Assembly: GCF_018446385.1 (NCBI RefSeq)
Contig: NC_056001.1
Span: 8,575,600-8,639,599 of the forward strand
Direction: 5' to 3'
DNA from: Zingiber officinale
Taxonomy: Eukaryota; Streptophyta; Magnoliopsida; Zingiberales; Zingiberaceae
Length of the DNA: 64,000 nt
The notes under the pieces are model-generated. The model saw only the letters and a list, made by a program, of their open reading frames with translations, was not told where the DNA came from and made no database searches. The position numbers were made by a program, and so were the translations under genes. Positions 29,444-41,153 of the stretch are shown here, in pieces. How positions within the stretch are numbered: position 1 is the first letter of the stretch; each line of letters begins with the position of its first letter.

Positions 29444-30713
29444 ACACGGAGAAGAAGTTCGTCCAAGAGTAGCAGAGTGAGATCTCTGCCTCCATCGTAG
29501 GGTAGAGTCGACGTTTTCGTTAGGTTTTGGGTTTAATCGTTGAGCCACATGTCAAAGAGTGCATGATGGAGAGGCCTTTTAGTTGAGGCAGCGGTGGCGA
29601 CGGTGATGGCTGTGGCGGAAAGGAACCTGAGGCCCATCTAGGATAGAAGGCGATGGAGCATCTAGGGTTTCCAACAAGAAGATGTAGGAGGCAGAAGTAG
29701 AGGATACTTACTGTTGTCAGTGGATTTCATGTAGAAGGCCTTGCCGGTGAGGGCGTCCTTGATGGACTCTTGGAAGTAATCGTCGATGTGGTTGGCAGTG
29801 ATGTCGACCCTCCATGCCTTCTTCCACACACACACACGGAGAAGAAGTTCGTCCAAGAGCAGCAGAGTGAGATCTTTGTCTCCATCGCAGGGTAGAGTCG
29901 GCATTTTCGTTAGGTTTTGGGTTTAATCGTTGAGCCGCATGTCGAAGAGTGCATGATGGAGAGACATTTTAGTTGAGGCCATGGTGGTGGTGGTGATGAC
30001 TGTGGTGGAAAAGAACCTGAGGCCCATCTAGGATGGAAAGCGGTGGAGCATCTAGGGTTTCCAACAAGAAGATGTAGGAGGCAGAAGTAGAGGACACTTA
30101 CTATTGTCAGTGGATTTCGTGTAGGAGGTCTTGCCGGTGAGGGTGTCTTTGATGGACTCTTAGCAGTAATTGTTGGGGTTGCAAGGTTGCAAATATAGTC
30201 CCACATTGAAAACACATGGGAAAGATTATGGGTTTATAAAGAGAAAGATATCTCCATTGACATGAGGCCTTTTGGGGAGAGCCCAAGAGCAAAATCATGA
30301 GGACCTAGGCCCAAAGTGGATAATATCATACAATTGTGGAGATATCTAAATTCTTTTCGATCCAACAATTAGTATCAGAGTCCGGATTGCCAGAAGGTTT
30401 AAACATCGACTGTGCACAAGGCAGGAAGTCCTAGTTGCGGCTAGGTAAGGAAGTCCTAGTAGGTCGGGTGGACCGAGGGGCAGGAAAACTTGGTGGGTCG
30501 AGGATCAGACATGAGAAGCCTGTGGTCCTTTGTTTGAGGGGGGATTGTTGGCTTGCATGAGACCTTTTGGGGAAAGCCCAAAAGCAAAGTCATGAGGGTC
30601 TAGGCCCAAAGTGGACAATATCATACCATTGTGAAGATATCTATATTTTTTTCGATCCAACAGTAATCGTCAATGTGGTTGGTGGTGATGTCGACCCTCC
30701 ATGCCTTCTTCCC
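29444..30713 (-). pseudogene. Captured NOP53-like first-exon fragment, tandemly duplicated
   Basis: Two units of 390 bp: 29444-29833, and 29834 to about 30713 with a 492-bp TRIM inside the second. On the minus strand each holds an exon-like stretch ending at a consensus donor (AACA|GTAAGT at 29712/29711; second copy at 30102). The readable part is SRKGKKAWRVDIT, then HIDDY, then SIKDALTGK. This resembles the N-terminus of plant ribosome-biogenesis factor NOP53 (GKKAWRANIS followed by a DDF/KDALTG segment), a nucleolar 60S assembly factor. Only the first exon, its donor and intron-like DNA are present, so it is a captured fragment rather than a gene. The assignment rests on remembered motifs. 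Confidence 0.6.
30171..30662 (+). mobile_element. TRIM-like miniature LTR element
   Basis: 5' LTR 30171-30367 (197 bp, TGTTGGGGTT to GATCCAACA), a primer-binding site TTAGTATCAGAG at 30369-30380, a non-coding internal part of about 165 bp, a G-rich tract (GAGGGGGGAT) just before the 3' LTR, and a 3' LTR at 30546-30662 shortened by about 80 bp internally. The TSD GTAAT is perfect at 30166-30170 and 30663-30667. The empty site is visible in the first NOP53-like copy. At 492 bp without coding capacity it fits the TRIM class. Confidence 0.93.
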
Positions 30714-31396
30714 CTTCCGCGATATATCATAAATTATTTATTAATAATATTTTTATCAAATTTATAAATATATATATAATATAATAATAAATTTGTTAAC
30801 CAATTAAATAATATTAAAAAAATAGTCACAGTGGATGTTGTTCCAATATCCAAGAAGACCTAGTGTCTCGCCACAGCCTAAAAGTCAATTATTGAAATGA
30901 ATGTTTAATAGACTAACTGTTAAATAGTCAACTTTTTTTTACCAATCTAAAAATATTTGTTAATTACTTAAAAAGGTAGTTTTTAAAATTAAAGTTTTTT
31001 TGGAATTTATTTTCTGCTTAAGTTAACTCTTTTGTCTAAAATTTTATATCTGCTTTATATATGTCTGTTCAACTCCTATTAAAATTTTTAGAATTTTTTT
31101 AAAATATTTTTTCAAAATTTGTTTTCCCTTAGACTTTGTTTTGGACTGACTTCCAAGTCATTTAAAAGTACCATATTTTTTTAATGTGATCAAAGAGAGA
31201 GAAGTAAGTACAAGCTAAAGGGGAGTAAGAATTTTTGCTAATTTAAATTACGAATTTTATTACTTAATTCATTACAATATTTGATTCTAATTGCAACTTC
31301 TTTACGTAAGTTATATTATTTTTTTCTTTACATAAGTTATATTATTTTTTAACCCTAACTTGAACTTGGATTGATGCACATCATAAAGGGAAAGAT

Positions 31397-31995
31397 TGTT
31401 AGAACCCCGGGTTAGTTTTGATGTGGTCAACCAAGTTCAGTTAGGTCTTGTTGTGTTTGATCCTTGTGTCTAAGTGTGCAGGAGCTTAGGAACACAATAA
31501 GTCTAGCTGAAGACGCAACTAGCGAGAAAGACGGCACGGGAGAGAGCCGATGGGCTCGGTGCGTCCGAGGGACGAGGTGTTTTGGAAGAGTACACTGGTG
31601 GACGAGAAGGACGTGCGCGACGTTCGAGGGACGAGAAGCCGAGGAGGAAGCCTACTCGAGGAGAAGGGCATAAGATGCATCCGGGTGAGCCTAATTCCGG
31701 ATGAACTGAATCACCCAGGCGATCAGAGCAGCGGAAGTAACTTTCCGAGCGTTCAACGAGTGTAAGAAGCTTCTCCGCCTTCACCGAAAGAGATCTTTTA
31801 GTGCTTTATTTTGCCTTGGATTAACAACTATTTAGGTTGTAACCAAGTAACTTTTTGTGCCTCTTTATTTTATTAGTTGTTAAACTACTTTAAGTTAATT
31901 GTTCTTCTAATCTTGTTTGAAAGATCGAGAAAGGTCCATTTGTAATTTATAGGCAATTCACCTCTCCCCTCTTGCCGACCGCACGGGTCCTAATA
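31397..31995 (+). repeat. 3' LTR of Copia B, internally deleted
   Basis: Begins TGTTAGAACCCCGGG and ends GGGTCCTAATA. Compared with the 5' LTR it lacks about 300 bp (5' LTR positions about 25263-25562), joined at GCGGAAG|TAACTTT. The missing part is the whole palindrome cluster and the TATA box. Confidence 0.92.
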
Positions 31996-32140
31996 GAGAC
32001 TTTCCGTTGTCTAACATCTGGTCAATCTTGACCTGCCAAGGATTCTTCACCATGTGTTCGATCAACAACTTAGACTTTCTCATCTCGTGCAAAGTATACG
32101 ATCCTCCATGACTCACTTGGACTTCTCTCTCGCCAACTCC
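31996..32140 (-). repeat. Probable continuation of LTR fragment G
   Basis: Short LTR-like DNA between Copia B and CACTA 2 with phrases such as CATCTGGTCAATCTTGACCTG and CACTTGGACTTCTCTC that recur in other Copia LTRs here. Assignment to G rests on position. Confidence 0.45.
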
Positions 32141-33007
32141 TACTATAAGAAAAAAGCTAATAGACAACGTTTTAAAAGCGTTGTCTATGTGGCTAAAAAA
32201 GCATTGTTCTTAAAAGTCTGCTCAAAGACAACGCTTTAAAAGCGTTGTCGTTTGTAGCAAAGACAACGCTTTCAAAGCGTTGTCATTTTTTACAAAGACA
32301 ACGCATAAAAAATGTTGTCTTTGTTAAAGACAATACATAAAAAGCGTTGTCTTTGTTAAAGACAACGCATAAAAAGCGTTATCTTTTTTAGCAAAGACAA
32401 TAGTTTCACAATGCATAAAAAAGTGTTGTTTTTTTAGTAAAAGATAAGAAGTTTTAAACTATTATCTTTTAATATCAAAGACAAATAAAAGATAAATGAA
32501 AATAAATCTATTTCAACCAACAACATATTATTAAATAAACAACTAAGAAATTATCATCCTTACACTTTTATAACAAATATAATTACTTGCATACAAAGAA
32601 ATTTTAATTAGGAGACACTCAAAACTACTCTTATCGACTACATCTTATTGCATGAACTTAAAGGATCTTGATAGATGCTACTTATCCTCTTGACTTGAAT
32701 GTTCTTTATTCATTGGCTTTAACCATCTTCTCACTTAAATCCCAAAGCCTTCTTGATAGTTCTTTGTCGAAGTACTTTCTAGTCACACCCTTGAGGTTCG
32801 GATGTAGTGTCACATAGCATGTAGTTGCTGGTCCTATAATCATCCATACCCGAGTTGTTTAGCTGGAGTTTCCGAATACCTCCATTCACCTTCAAATTAG
32901 AGTATGGTTTTGAAATAAATGAGTAAATCAAAGTAAGGTTCTAATGGCACCAAAATAACATCACAGAAATATAGATAAATGAAATCAATCAAGTTCTCAT
33001 AACATCA

Positions 33008-33154
<147 letters not shown>

Positions 33155-33412
33155 CTACTGGTGGAAAAATTACAAAGGACAGAGAGGTAGAATATCAGTA
33201 CAAATATTTATGGGATGGTGTGAATAATGTTTGCAGCTCTGGCATTGAAGTGTCAACACAATCTTCTTTGTTGTTTTGAGCTGGAAAAAGAATTAATTAT
33301 ATTGCTTACAATTTTATACAGCTAAGCATTAAATACAACTATGAATTATCTCAAGATAACCACCTTGGCCCTCTCGAGGAGCATCTAATATATTATAACA
33401 ATACCACCACAT

Positions 33413-34311
33413 TGTTGGACCCCGTGGGTGTTTTGATGTGATCAACCAAGTTAGGTTAGGTCCTGCTAGTTATCTCATCCCTGTGTCTAAGTGTGCAGGA
33501 ACTTAAGAGCGCAAGAAGTCGAGCAGAAGATGCAGCTAGTGAGAAGGACGACACGGGAAGGGAGCTGACGGGCTCAGTGCGTCCGAAGGACGAGAGAGCT
33601 GCAGAAGAGTACTCCGGTGGACGAGAAAAATGTGCATGGCGTTCAAGGGATGAGAAGCCGGGACGGAAGCCTGCTCGAGGAAAAGGTTGGGAATTAGATT
33701 TGGGTGAGCTCTATTCCGGTTGGCCGCAATCACCCAAGCTATTGGCGCATCAGAAGCTAAAATAAAGTCAAAAGGAGCTGGAAAGTTAGCTGGAGGCACC
33801 TTCAACGAAGTGCTGAAGGCGCCTCCGCTGCTTGCACTGTCTGAGGTGCCTCCATAACCTGAGGCGCCTTCAAGGGTAATGGAAGAGCCTCAGACCCAGT
33901 AAAAATAAACGTTTGCAATCGGATAAAGTTTTATCCGATCAAACTCCTTGGAGGCGCCTTAAACCCTCTTGGAAGCGCCTTCAACACTCGAGATAGAGTT
34001 TCCAGGAGCTATATAAAAGCCCCTGGAGTTAGTAAATATTCATTCAACTCTGTATTAAGTTCCTAGCAACCTCTGAGCATTCTAAGTGTGTAAAAAAGAC
34101 TTCTCCGCCTACAGTGAAAGAGATATTCTAGTAGAGTTGTTCGACCGCCTTGGATTAACAACCCCCTGGGTTGTAACCAAGTTAAAATTCTGTCTCCTCT
34201 TTATTCATTCATTTTTATTAGTGTTGCATTTTTGAGTTGAAAGTCTTGAGGAGGGTATACTTTCATTTGCAGGCAATTCACCCTCCTCTTGCTGGCCCCG
34301 CTGCACCAACA
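33413..34311 (+). repeat. 5' LTR of Copia C
   Basis: 899 bp, TGTTGGACCCCGTGGG to CTGCACCAACA. GGCGCC palindromes run from 33795 to 33985, and the TATA box TATATAAAAG is at 34010-34019. Confidence 0.93.
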
Positions 34312-34313
34312 AG

Positions 34314-34325
34314 TGGTATCAGAGC
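34314..34325 (+). promoter_or_regulatory. Primer-binding site of Copia C
   Basis: TGGTATCAGAGC, the exact initiator-tRNA-Met complement, two bases after the LTR. Confidence 0.93.
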
Positions 34326-34373
34326 CAGACCGCCTCCGAAGGACTGACCGCCGACTGAAGCACAAAGATCAAG

Positions 34374-35821
34374 ATGATGGCCGAAACCAACATCCATCCC
34401 CCGAAATTCGACCGAGACTTCGCGACGTGGAAGCGTCGTATGGAGGTATTTTTTAAAACTGAGTTTGATATTCTTCTTGTTATGAAATATGATTTTGTAT
34501 CCTCCAAAGACAAGGAAGAATACAACTGGACGAAGAATGAGCAAGCCGATTTCGTGGTCAACGGAAAGGCAGAATTCCACCTGCTCAGCGTCTTGCCGCC
34601 CCAAGAGGTAAGTCGGATCAGAAGTTATGACTCCGCTAAAGACCTCTGGGAAAAATTCCTAGAGCTCCACGAAGGCACCTCAGAAGCAAAGTTAGAAAGA
34701 CGCGACATCCTCTGGACTCAGCTGACGAATCTCCGGATGAACAACGGTGAGAAGGTAGCACAACTCCAAGCTAAAATCAAGAAGCTGATAACGCAACTAA
34801 CAAATCTCGGCAAATCAGTAACGAACCGAGATTCCATCAGGTATGCGCTCAACGCCTTCCCAAGAAATCCAGAATGAGCATCCTTAATAGATGCTTACTA
34901 CATCTCTAAGGACTTTGAGGTAAGTAGTTTAAAAAGTTTATTTTCTACATTTGAACTTCACGAGTCTCGAATTGCAGAACCTATAGAGAAGTCAAAACTC
35001 AACGTTGCCCTACAAGCCGAGATGGACGATCCCGACTCCGAAGCATCCATCGACGAATCTGAAGCGGCACTACTAGTAAGAAAGTTAAATAAATTTGTTA
35101 AAAATAATAAATTTAAATCGCAGTCGAGGAAGTATCAACGCAACAGAAGGATGGTCTGATGTTACAACTGCAACGAGAAAGGGCACATCAAGGATGACTG
35201 CCCCAAGTTGAAGAAAAATCATAAGGAGAAGGCTCAGTGACCGACGCCCTCTACACGCAAAAGTCTGAAGGCTACATGGGGCGATTCTTCATCCTCCGAG
35301 TCAGAAGTCGAAGCCTTCTCAGGAGTAGCATTGATAGCCAACCATCTCTTTGAAGATGACTCGGACTCAGAGATGAGCATAGATCAAGGGAGAGAATCAG
35401 AAGAGAAAAGCTACGATGAAGGGGGAGCATCACTAAGTGAGGTAAGTAAGGTACGTGATCTTACCTCCACTCAGTCGTTTCAATTTATCAAAATACTTAC
35501 TAAAGATCTAGCAAAAATAGAAAAAGAAAATGCTAAATTAAAATTAAAATTAGAAGAATCATGCCCCTTAGAGTTATTTAACAACTTAAAATCAGAAAAT
35601 GGCAGTTTGAAAATACAAATTTAAAATTTAAAAATTGCTACATGTTCAAAAATAAATATTTTTCAAAAATCAAAACTTAAAATTTATGGAAAGCTAAATT
35701 GGTATATAAGAAAACATCAGGGACAACTTAGAAAGATTCCCAAGACTTATGTACAACCCAAATATTTAGCTAACCCTGTAGCAAGGAACCTATACTGGGT
35801 TCCAAAATCATTAATAGATTA
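34374..35821 (+). pseudogene. Copia C gag
   Basis: Starts ATGATGGCCGAAACC. The gag body to 34874 includes FATWKRRMEVFFK, SAKDLWEKFLELHEGTSE and NRDSIRYALNAFPRNPE, then TGA at 34875-34877 in place of the family Trp codon. It resumes (YYISKDFEVSSL). The zinc knuckle CYNCNEKGHIKDDC near 35160-35205 is intact but preceded by a TGA. An acidic stretch and a coiled region rich in Lys/Glu follow (35331-35624), then WYIRKHQGQLRKIPK and NLYWVPKSLID with TAG at 35819-35821. Four stops interrupt it. There is no pol. Confidence 0.9.
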
Positions 35822-36463
35822 AAATTCTTTAAGTTAAGGCTTTCAGAAGAAATTAAACAGTGAGTTTCTTTATGAGGTTTTGTCTAAGGAAGTGGTTGTT
35901 GTTCCAATAACCAAGAAGGCCTAGTGCCTCGCCACGACCTGGAAGCCAAAATATCGAAATAAAATGTTTAATTAACTTTCTGATAAAAACATTAAAATTA
36001 GAATTATATAATGCTTTCAAAAAAAATTTAAAACATTTTATTGGAAATTCTTCAAAAAAATAATTTTTCTAGAAAAATATTTTTTTTACTTAGAAATTTT
36101 TTTCAAACAAATTGTTTATGTCATTTTGCAAGTGATTCCTTTTAAAAATATGTTTTGCAAACGTTAATAATTGTTTAACTTCAAAATTTCTTTGAAAATT
36201 CTTAAAGATAATTATGTCTTAGAAATTTTCTTTACAAATGATTTCATTTTTCCCCACTATTTTTGCTGTGATCAATGGAGGAGAGTTAGGTACAAGTTTA
36301 GGGGGAATTAGGAAAATCAAAAATTTTAATATTTGAGGTTGCAAATTCTATTATTGCAATTTTTGTGCTTACAATGTTGGGTTAGTGATTTTTCTTAAAT
36401 TACTATTTGTTTGTTTTTACCCTAACTTGAACTTGGGTTGATGCACATCAAACAAGGGTTGAT

Positions 36464-37586
36464 TGTTGGATCCTGTGGGTGTTTTGATGTGATCAACCAA
36501 GTTAGGTTAGGTCCTGCTAGTTATCTCATCCCTGTGTCTAAGTGTGCAAGAACTTAGGAGCGCAAGAAGTCGAGCAGAAGACGCAGCTAGCGAGAAGGAC
36601 GACATGGGAAGGGAGCCAACGGCTCGATGCGTCCGAAGGACGAGAGAGCTGCGAAAGAGTACTCCGGTGGACGAGAAGAACGTGCGTGGTGTTTGAGGGA
36701 TGAGAAGTCGGGACGGAAGCCTGCTCGAGGAAAAAGCCGAGAATTGGGTTCGGGTGAGCCCTATTTCGATTGGTCGTAATCACCCAAGCTATTGACGCAT
36801 CGAAAGTTAAAATGAAGTCAAAAGGAGCTGGAAAGTTAGCTGGAGGCGCCTTTAACGAAGTGCTGAAGGCGCCTCCGCTGCCTGCACTGTCTAAGGCGCC
36901 TCCATAACCTTGAAGGCGCCTCGGACCCAGTCCAAGGCGCCTTCAAGGGTAATGGAGGCACCTCAGACCCAGTAAAAATGAACGTTTGCAATAGGATAAA
37001 GCTTTATCCAATCAAACTCCTTGGAGGCGCCTTAAACCCTCTTGGAGATGCCTTCAACACTTGAGATAGAGTTTCCAGGAGCTATATAAAAGCCCCTGGA
37101 GCTAGGAAATATTCATTCAACTCTGTATTAAGTTCCTACCAACCTCTGAGCATTCTAAGTGTGTAAAAAAGGCTTCTCTGCCTACAGTGAAGGAGATATT
37201 CTAGTAGAGCTGTTCGACTGCCTTGGATTAACAACCCTCTGGGTTATAACCAAGTAAAAATTCTGTCTCCTCTTTATTCATTCATTTTTATTAGTGTTGT
37301 ATTTTTGAGTTGAAAGTCTTGAGAATGGTATGTTGGGGTTGTAAGGTTGCAAACATAGTCCTACATTGAAAACACATGGGAAAGATCATGGGTTTATAAG
37401 AGAAAAGATATCTCCATTGGGATGAGGCCTTTTGGGGAGAGCCCAAAAACAAAATCATGAGGGCTTAGGTCCAAAGTGGACAATATCATACCATTATGGA
37501 GATATCCGAATTCTTTTCGATCCTACAGGGTATACTTTTATTTACAGACAATTCACCCCTCTCTTATTGACTCCGCTGCACCAACA
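36464..37586 (+). repeat. 3' LTR of Copia C, with an inserted solo LTR
   Basis: Same family as 33413-34311. It differs by a 197-bp insertion (37331-37527) and by an extra unit of about 33 bp near 36910-36942 that adds another GGCGCC palindrome pair. TATA box TATATAAAAG at 37083-37092. Confidence 0.92.
37331..37527 (+). mobile_element. Solo LTR of the TRIM family
   Basis: 197 bp, the same length and nearly the same sequence as the 5' LTR of the TRIM at 30171. The TSD is TGGTA (37326-37330) and GGGTA (37528-37532); the uninterrupted 5' LTR of Copia C shows the empty site GGGTATACT at about 34253. Confidence 0.93.
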
Positions 37587-37900
37587 CGCATCAAAAATGA
37601 CTAGTTATTAGAGTGAAATCGCAGTTATAATGAATAAGGAATTGGACCATCAGAACTATTCCTATTAATATTCAGAGATGCATGTCTTGGATAAATTCAC
37701 GAGTTGTGATTTGGAATCAGACAAATGGGCAAGAGTGGAGCTAGTGAGTACTCCTCTCCCATCTACTAAAAACTTACCAAAAGAAGCTAGTAATTGCCGC
37801 GAAGACTAGTGGACCATGTGACAAAAGCTAGTAATTTGTGCAGATAAGCTAAGCCCTGAGCTGCCGCTTAGAGTATGCTGAGCCTCGCCGCCCATGGAAG

Positions 37901-38718
37901 CAGAGGCGGATTTACAAGGGGGCTTGAGGGGGGCCACGGCCCCCCCAAATATTCATGTAAATCCTCCCTATATATACATGGTTGTATTATATATACTAGG
38001 ATATATATATAGTATTAATTAGAATGGTGAAGGAGTAATGATGAAATTAATCTTCTTTTTGAATATATTTTAATATAATTGATGAATGATATACTTATTA
38101 AATATGCTATATAATTTAAAAGAAAAATATTTCTTTTGGAAGTTTTTTAATTTACCTAATAGGAATTATGTTGAAAAAAAAAATTAAATTTAACAAAAGC
38201 AAACTACAAATCATTAATTATATACAAATATTATTAGTAATAATATTATTAGTTTATTACTATATAGAAATCTTTTCTAATTTATGATATAGGCATTTTC
38301 TCTCCTATGGCTAGACATCTCGATCTTTTCCAATTCACTTCAAAATCATTGTTGTTGCTTTCATTGTCAATTGTAACATCGTTGATCGTCAGAATTCAAA
38401 ATTGATTACATATTTAGAAAGTCCGTAATCTAAACTTTCTATTGGTAGTTTGATATCAAAATCTTGAAGTAATATCGCAACTTGAGAAGAGTCGTTGGCC
38501 CTTGTTTCGTGTCAGAACTACATTTGAGCTTGTTCGCTATTGTTATCTTGTCAACCACGGTAACCTAGGACGGTGATTTCTAGGTAAATTTTGATTTCGA
38601 TTTCAGTCGTAAATTGAGAATTCGAAGGTTGTTCAAGGATGTACAAATTTCTGATGATAATTATTTTTGTCACTTATCATGCGGCCCCCCCAAATTTAAA
38701 ATTCTGGATCCGCCCCTG
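37901..38718. mobile_element. hAT-type non-autonomous transposon
   Basis: Ends CAGAGGCGGAT and ATCCGCCCCTG form an imperfect terminal inverted repeat. A perfect 8-bp TSD CATGGAAG stands at 37893-37900 and 38719-38726. Poly-C/G blocks (GGCCCCCCCAAAT) lie inside both ends. 818 bp, AT-rich inside, no transposase. Confidence 0.92.
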
Positions 38719-38799
38719 CATGGAAGTAGCGGAGTCATCAGATTTAAGGGTCCAGCTGCGTGTTCACTAAAAACTAAGCATCATCGACGGGCAAATTAA

Positions 38800-39170
38800 T
38801 TATCTAAATGCGGTGAAGATGTCAGTGAGGTTACCGTGCAGAGCTGCATAGAGGGAGACATTGGGGATGTACTCATAGATGAGGAGGCGCTCGTCAGGAG
38901 CGTAGTAGTAAGCAAGGAGGTGAACCACGTTGGGATGCTTGGCACGGGCAATAGCGATTGCCTCCGTCTCGAACACCCGACATCGCCTCCATTCATCTCC
39001 CCCACTAGAGCCATCACCATCGTCATTTTCACTGAGGTGGCGCACTGCAACGGCAGAGACCTCACTCCCCATGACCACCTTGTGCACGATCCCACTTCGG
39101 CTCTTTCCCACCACGTACGCTGACGGACTAGCTCCTCCAACTCCAATCCGGGCCACTTATAGCATTCCAA
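38800..39170 (-). pseudogene. Captured LRR receptor-kinase N-lobe fragment
   Basis: One frame reads SAYVVGKSRSGIVHK (glycine-rich loop of the LRR-III type), VAVRHLSE, FETEAIAIARAKHPNVVHLL, AYYYAPDERLLIYEYIPN and AALHGNLTDIF, then stops. ELEEL, which should precede SAYVVG, is readable in another frame (39150-39170), so there is a frameshift. Only the N-lobe of a kinase is present; the catalytic loop and C-lobe are absent. The usual beta-3 Lys (VAVK) is Arg. It lies inside CACTA transposon 2 and is most simply a captured host exon. Closest remembered relatives are ZAR1-like kinases. Confidence 0.8.
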
Positions 39171-41153
39171 AGGTGAAAATGATGTAAAAGTAGTAGTAGT
39201 TTCAAACTAGAATAGGCATTATTCAAAATTTAAAATGAAGAATACTATCCATAATTTAGAAAGGGGAAATTTGATCTTCTTCGTGAGGGAACCCTAAAGG
39301 ACTTCAACTATCATCTAGGGAGGTGGAAGTGGAGGTGGCTGCAGAAGCAAAGGAGATCGGACCTTTCTCTTCTAACCCGAAGAGGAGAGGAGAGGAGGTG
39401 GTGAGGATGAAGCGATTTCCGACAGTGGCGGTGGTGCTGGATGGCGAAAAGAGGAAGCTGCGGCAATCAGCAAGCCAGCGCTGAAGATGGATGGACGTCG
39501 ACCAGCGGATTGAGGTCGACGTTCGACATAAGAGGGGTGGCGGCATTTGGCGTTCAGCGTGAGGCATGAGAGGGGAGACGGGGTCTAGAAGTTACTTTTA
39601 GAGAGAGCCTAGGCTTCTCTCTTCTATAATGTGACATCCAACGGTCCAGATCTTTCTAGATTTAAAAGCGCTGCCTTTGACAAAAAGAAAAACACCAATA
39701 GATAACGCTTTATTAAAAAAGCGTTGTCTTTAAATAAAAAAAATTATTAATAGACAATATTTTTCATTAAAAGCGTTGTAAAAAAAAGATAACATTTTTT
39801 TTAAAAAAACGTTATCTTTTAAGTGTTGTGAAATCTCAATTTTATTGTAGTGTCTCTGTTGGACGTCCTCATCTTATGCCAAGTATTCGATCAACCTTGA
39901 GCGGAGTGATTTTTTCAACTCAATTCAAGTATAAGAAATGATGACGGAAGCTCATTTTAAATAATACTACGCTGACCGACACCACAAATGAGATCCTTGG
40001 ACTCCCCTCTTTCTGAACATATAAAAATTTTGATTGTTGGAATGACTAAGGTCCATCAGCCGGTTTCATCCAAAAGTGGCTGATAGATCTAAAGTCCTCC
40101 GAATGACATGAAACTAGGTCTTATATGTTCGACTAGTTCTCATGAATGTATCCATGTCCTCAAACACCATTGTATACATCGTATTGAGCACAACAATTTT
40201 TTCAACTTGATTCAGACACACAAAATGATGTTGAAAGCTCATGTTCTCAAATACCATTGTGATACACCATATTGAGCACAACAATTTTTTCAACTTGATT
40301 CAAACACACGAAATGATGTTAAAAGCTCATTATAAGTGATATGGTGATGATAATCATCCACTGACACTACAAATGAGATCCTTGAACTCCCCCTTTGTTG
40401 AATATATAAATTTTTTTTATTTTTGAAATTACTAAGTGCAGGATCGAAATGAATGAAAGAGAGGGGAGGGGGGGTTAATCTCGTCTTAAAACTCTTCTTT
40501 TTGGATTTAAAAATTCTTTGGAAACTTGAGTACGCAGCAGAAAAACTAAGTAAGAATAACATAGTAGAAAATAAAAGGCTCATTTGTTTTTACTTGGTTT
40601 GAAATCTTCAATGACTCCTACTCCAAAACTCACGATCCCTTGGACCGTATCGATTGGGCAATCGGCTAAAATTTCTTCTGAAAACCATTCGACATATACA
40701 TCAAATAAATAAATAAGAAAAGTGTAACAACCTACATTTTCCTATGCAGGTATAATAATAATTGAAAATATACTTTTACTGACACTTGCACTAGTTGTAG
40801 TTCATAGCTCAAGATCGGTGTCACTCTAGCTACAATAGTTGGGCATAGTAGAGTCATAGTAGAGTGGTAGGAGAGAGACGACACAGCAGAATGATCAAAG
40901 AAGTTTGTTTAGTAGTGAGGTAGAAAAAGCTAGTCGAGCGTCTTTTTTATACTGTATTAGAGGTGCCTCTACTGACCCAAGGTGCCTCCATTCAAGCTAA
41001 TCTGATCTGAAGTCTTCGGACGTTATCCTTCTGGAGATGTCATCAATCATCTGAGGGCCCCTCCATTGCCATCTGAGGTGTCTCCGACCAACCCAAGGCA
41101 CCTCTAGTGGCTGAAACTTCATCTGTGAGGTTTATTTGGGTGGAGGCACCTCC

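Larger units (their letters stand above)
27384..30825. mobile_element. CACTA (En/Spm-type) transposon 1, with captured gene fragment
   Basis: The left terminus CACTACAAGAAAACAG is the canonical plant CACTA end. Sub-terminal inverted motifs follow, for example AGACAATGGTTAAAAACCATTGTC at about 27482-27507. No transposase frame was found, so it is non-autonomous. It interrupts Copia B: B sequence homologous to C resumes near 30826 (GTGGATGTTGTTCCAA). A matching right terminus (CTTGTAGTG) is not seen, so the right end is approximate and probably deleted. Inside are a SINE, a (CA)11 run, a duplicated NOP53-like fragment and a TRIM element. Confidence 0.8.
24924..31995 (+). mobile_element. Copia B, gag-only element split by a CACTA transposon
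   Basis: 5' LTR 24924-25822, primer-binding site 25825-25836, decayed gag 25880-27335, 3' non-coding region (27336-27383 plus about 30826-31396), 3' LTR 31397-31995. Flanking bases GAAAC (24919-24923) and GAGAC (31996-32000) are a TSD with one mismatch. No protease, integrase, reverse transcriptase or RNase H is present: gag ends with NLYWVPK and a stop, then non-coding DNA. Element C has the same layout, so the missing pol looks like a family property. A CACTA transposon occupies 27384 to about 30825. Confidence 0.88.
33413..37586 (+). mobile_element. Copia C, gag-only element
   Basis: 5' LTR 33413-34311, primer-binding site 34314-34325, gag 34374-35821, non-coding 35822-36463, 3' LTR 36464-37586. 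The TSD is CACAT (33408-33412) and CGCAT (37587-37591), one mismatch. Between gag and the 3' LTR there is no protease, integrase, reverse transcriptase or RNase H. It shares family and layout with Copia B and would need enzymes from another element. Confidence 0.92.

Noticed and set aside
27384-30825. Perfect right terminus for CACTA 1
   Set aside because: No CTTGTAGTG was found near 30825; the boundary comes only from where Copia B homology resumes.
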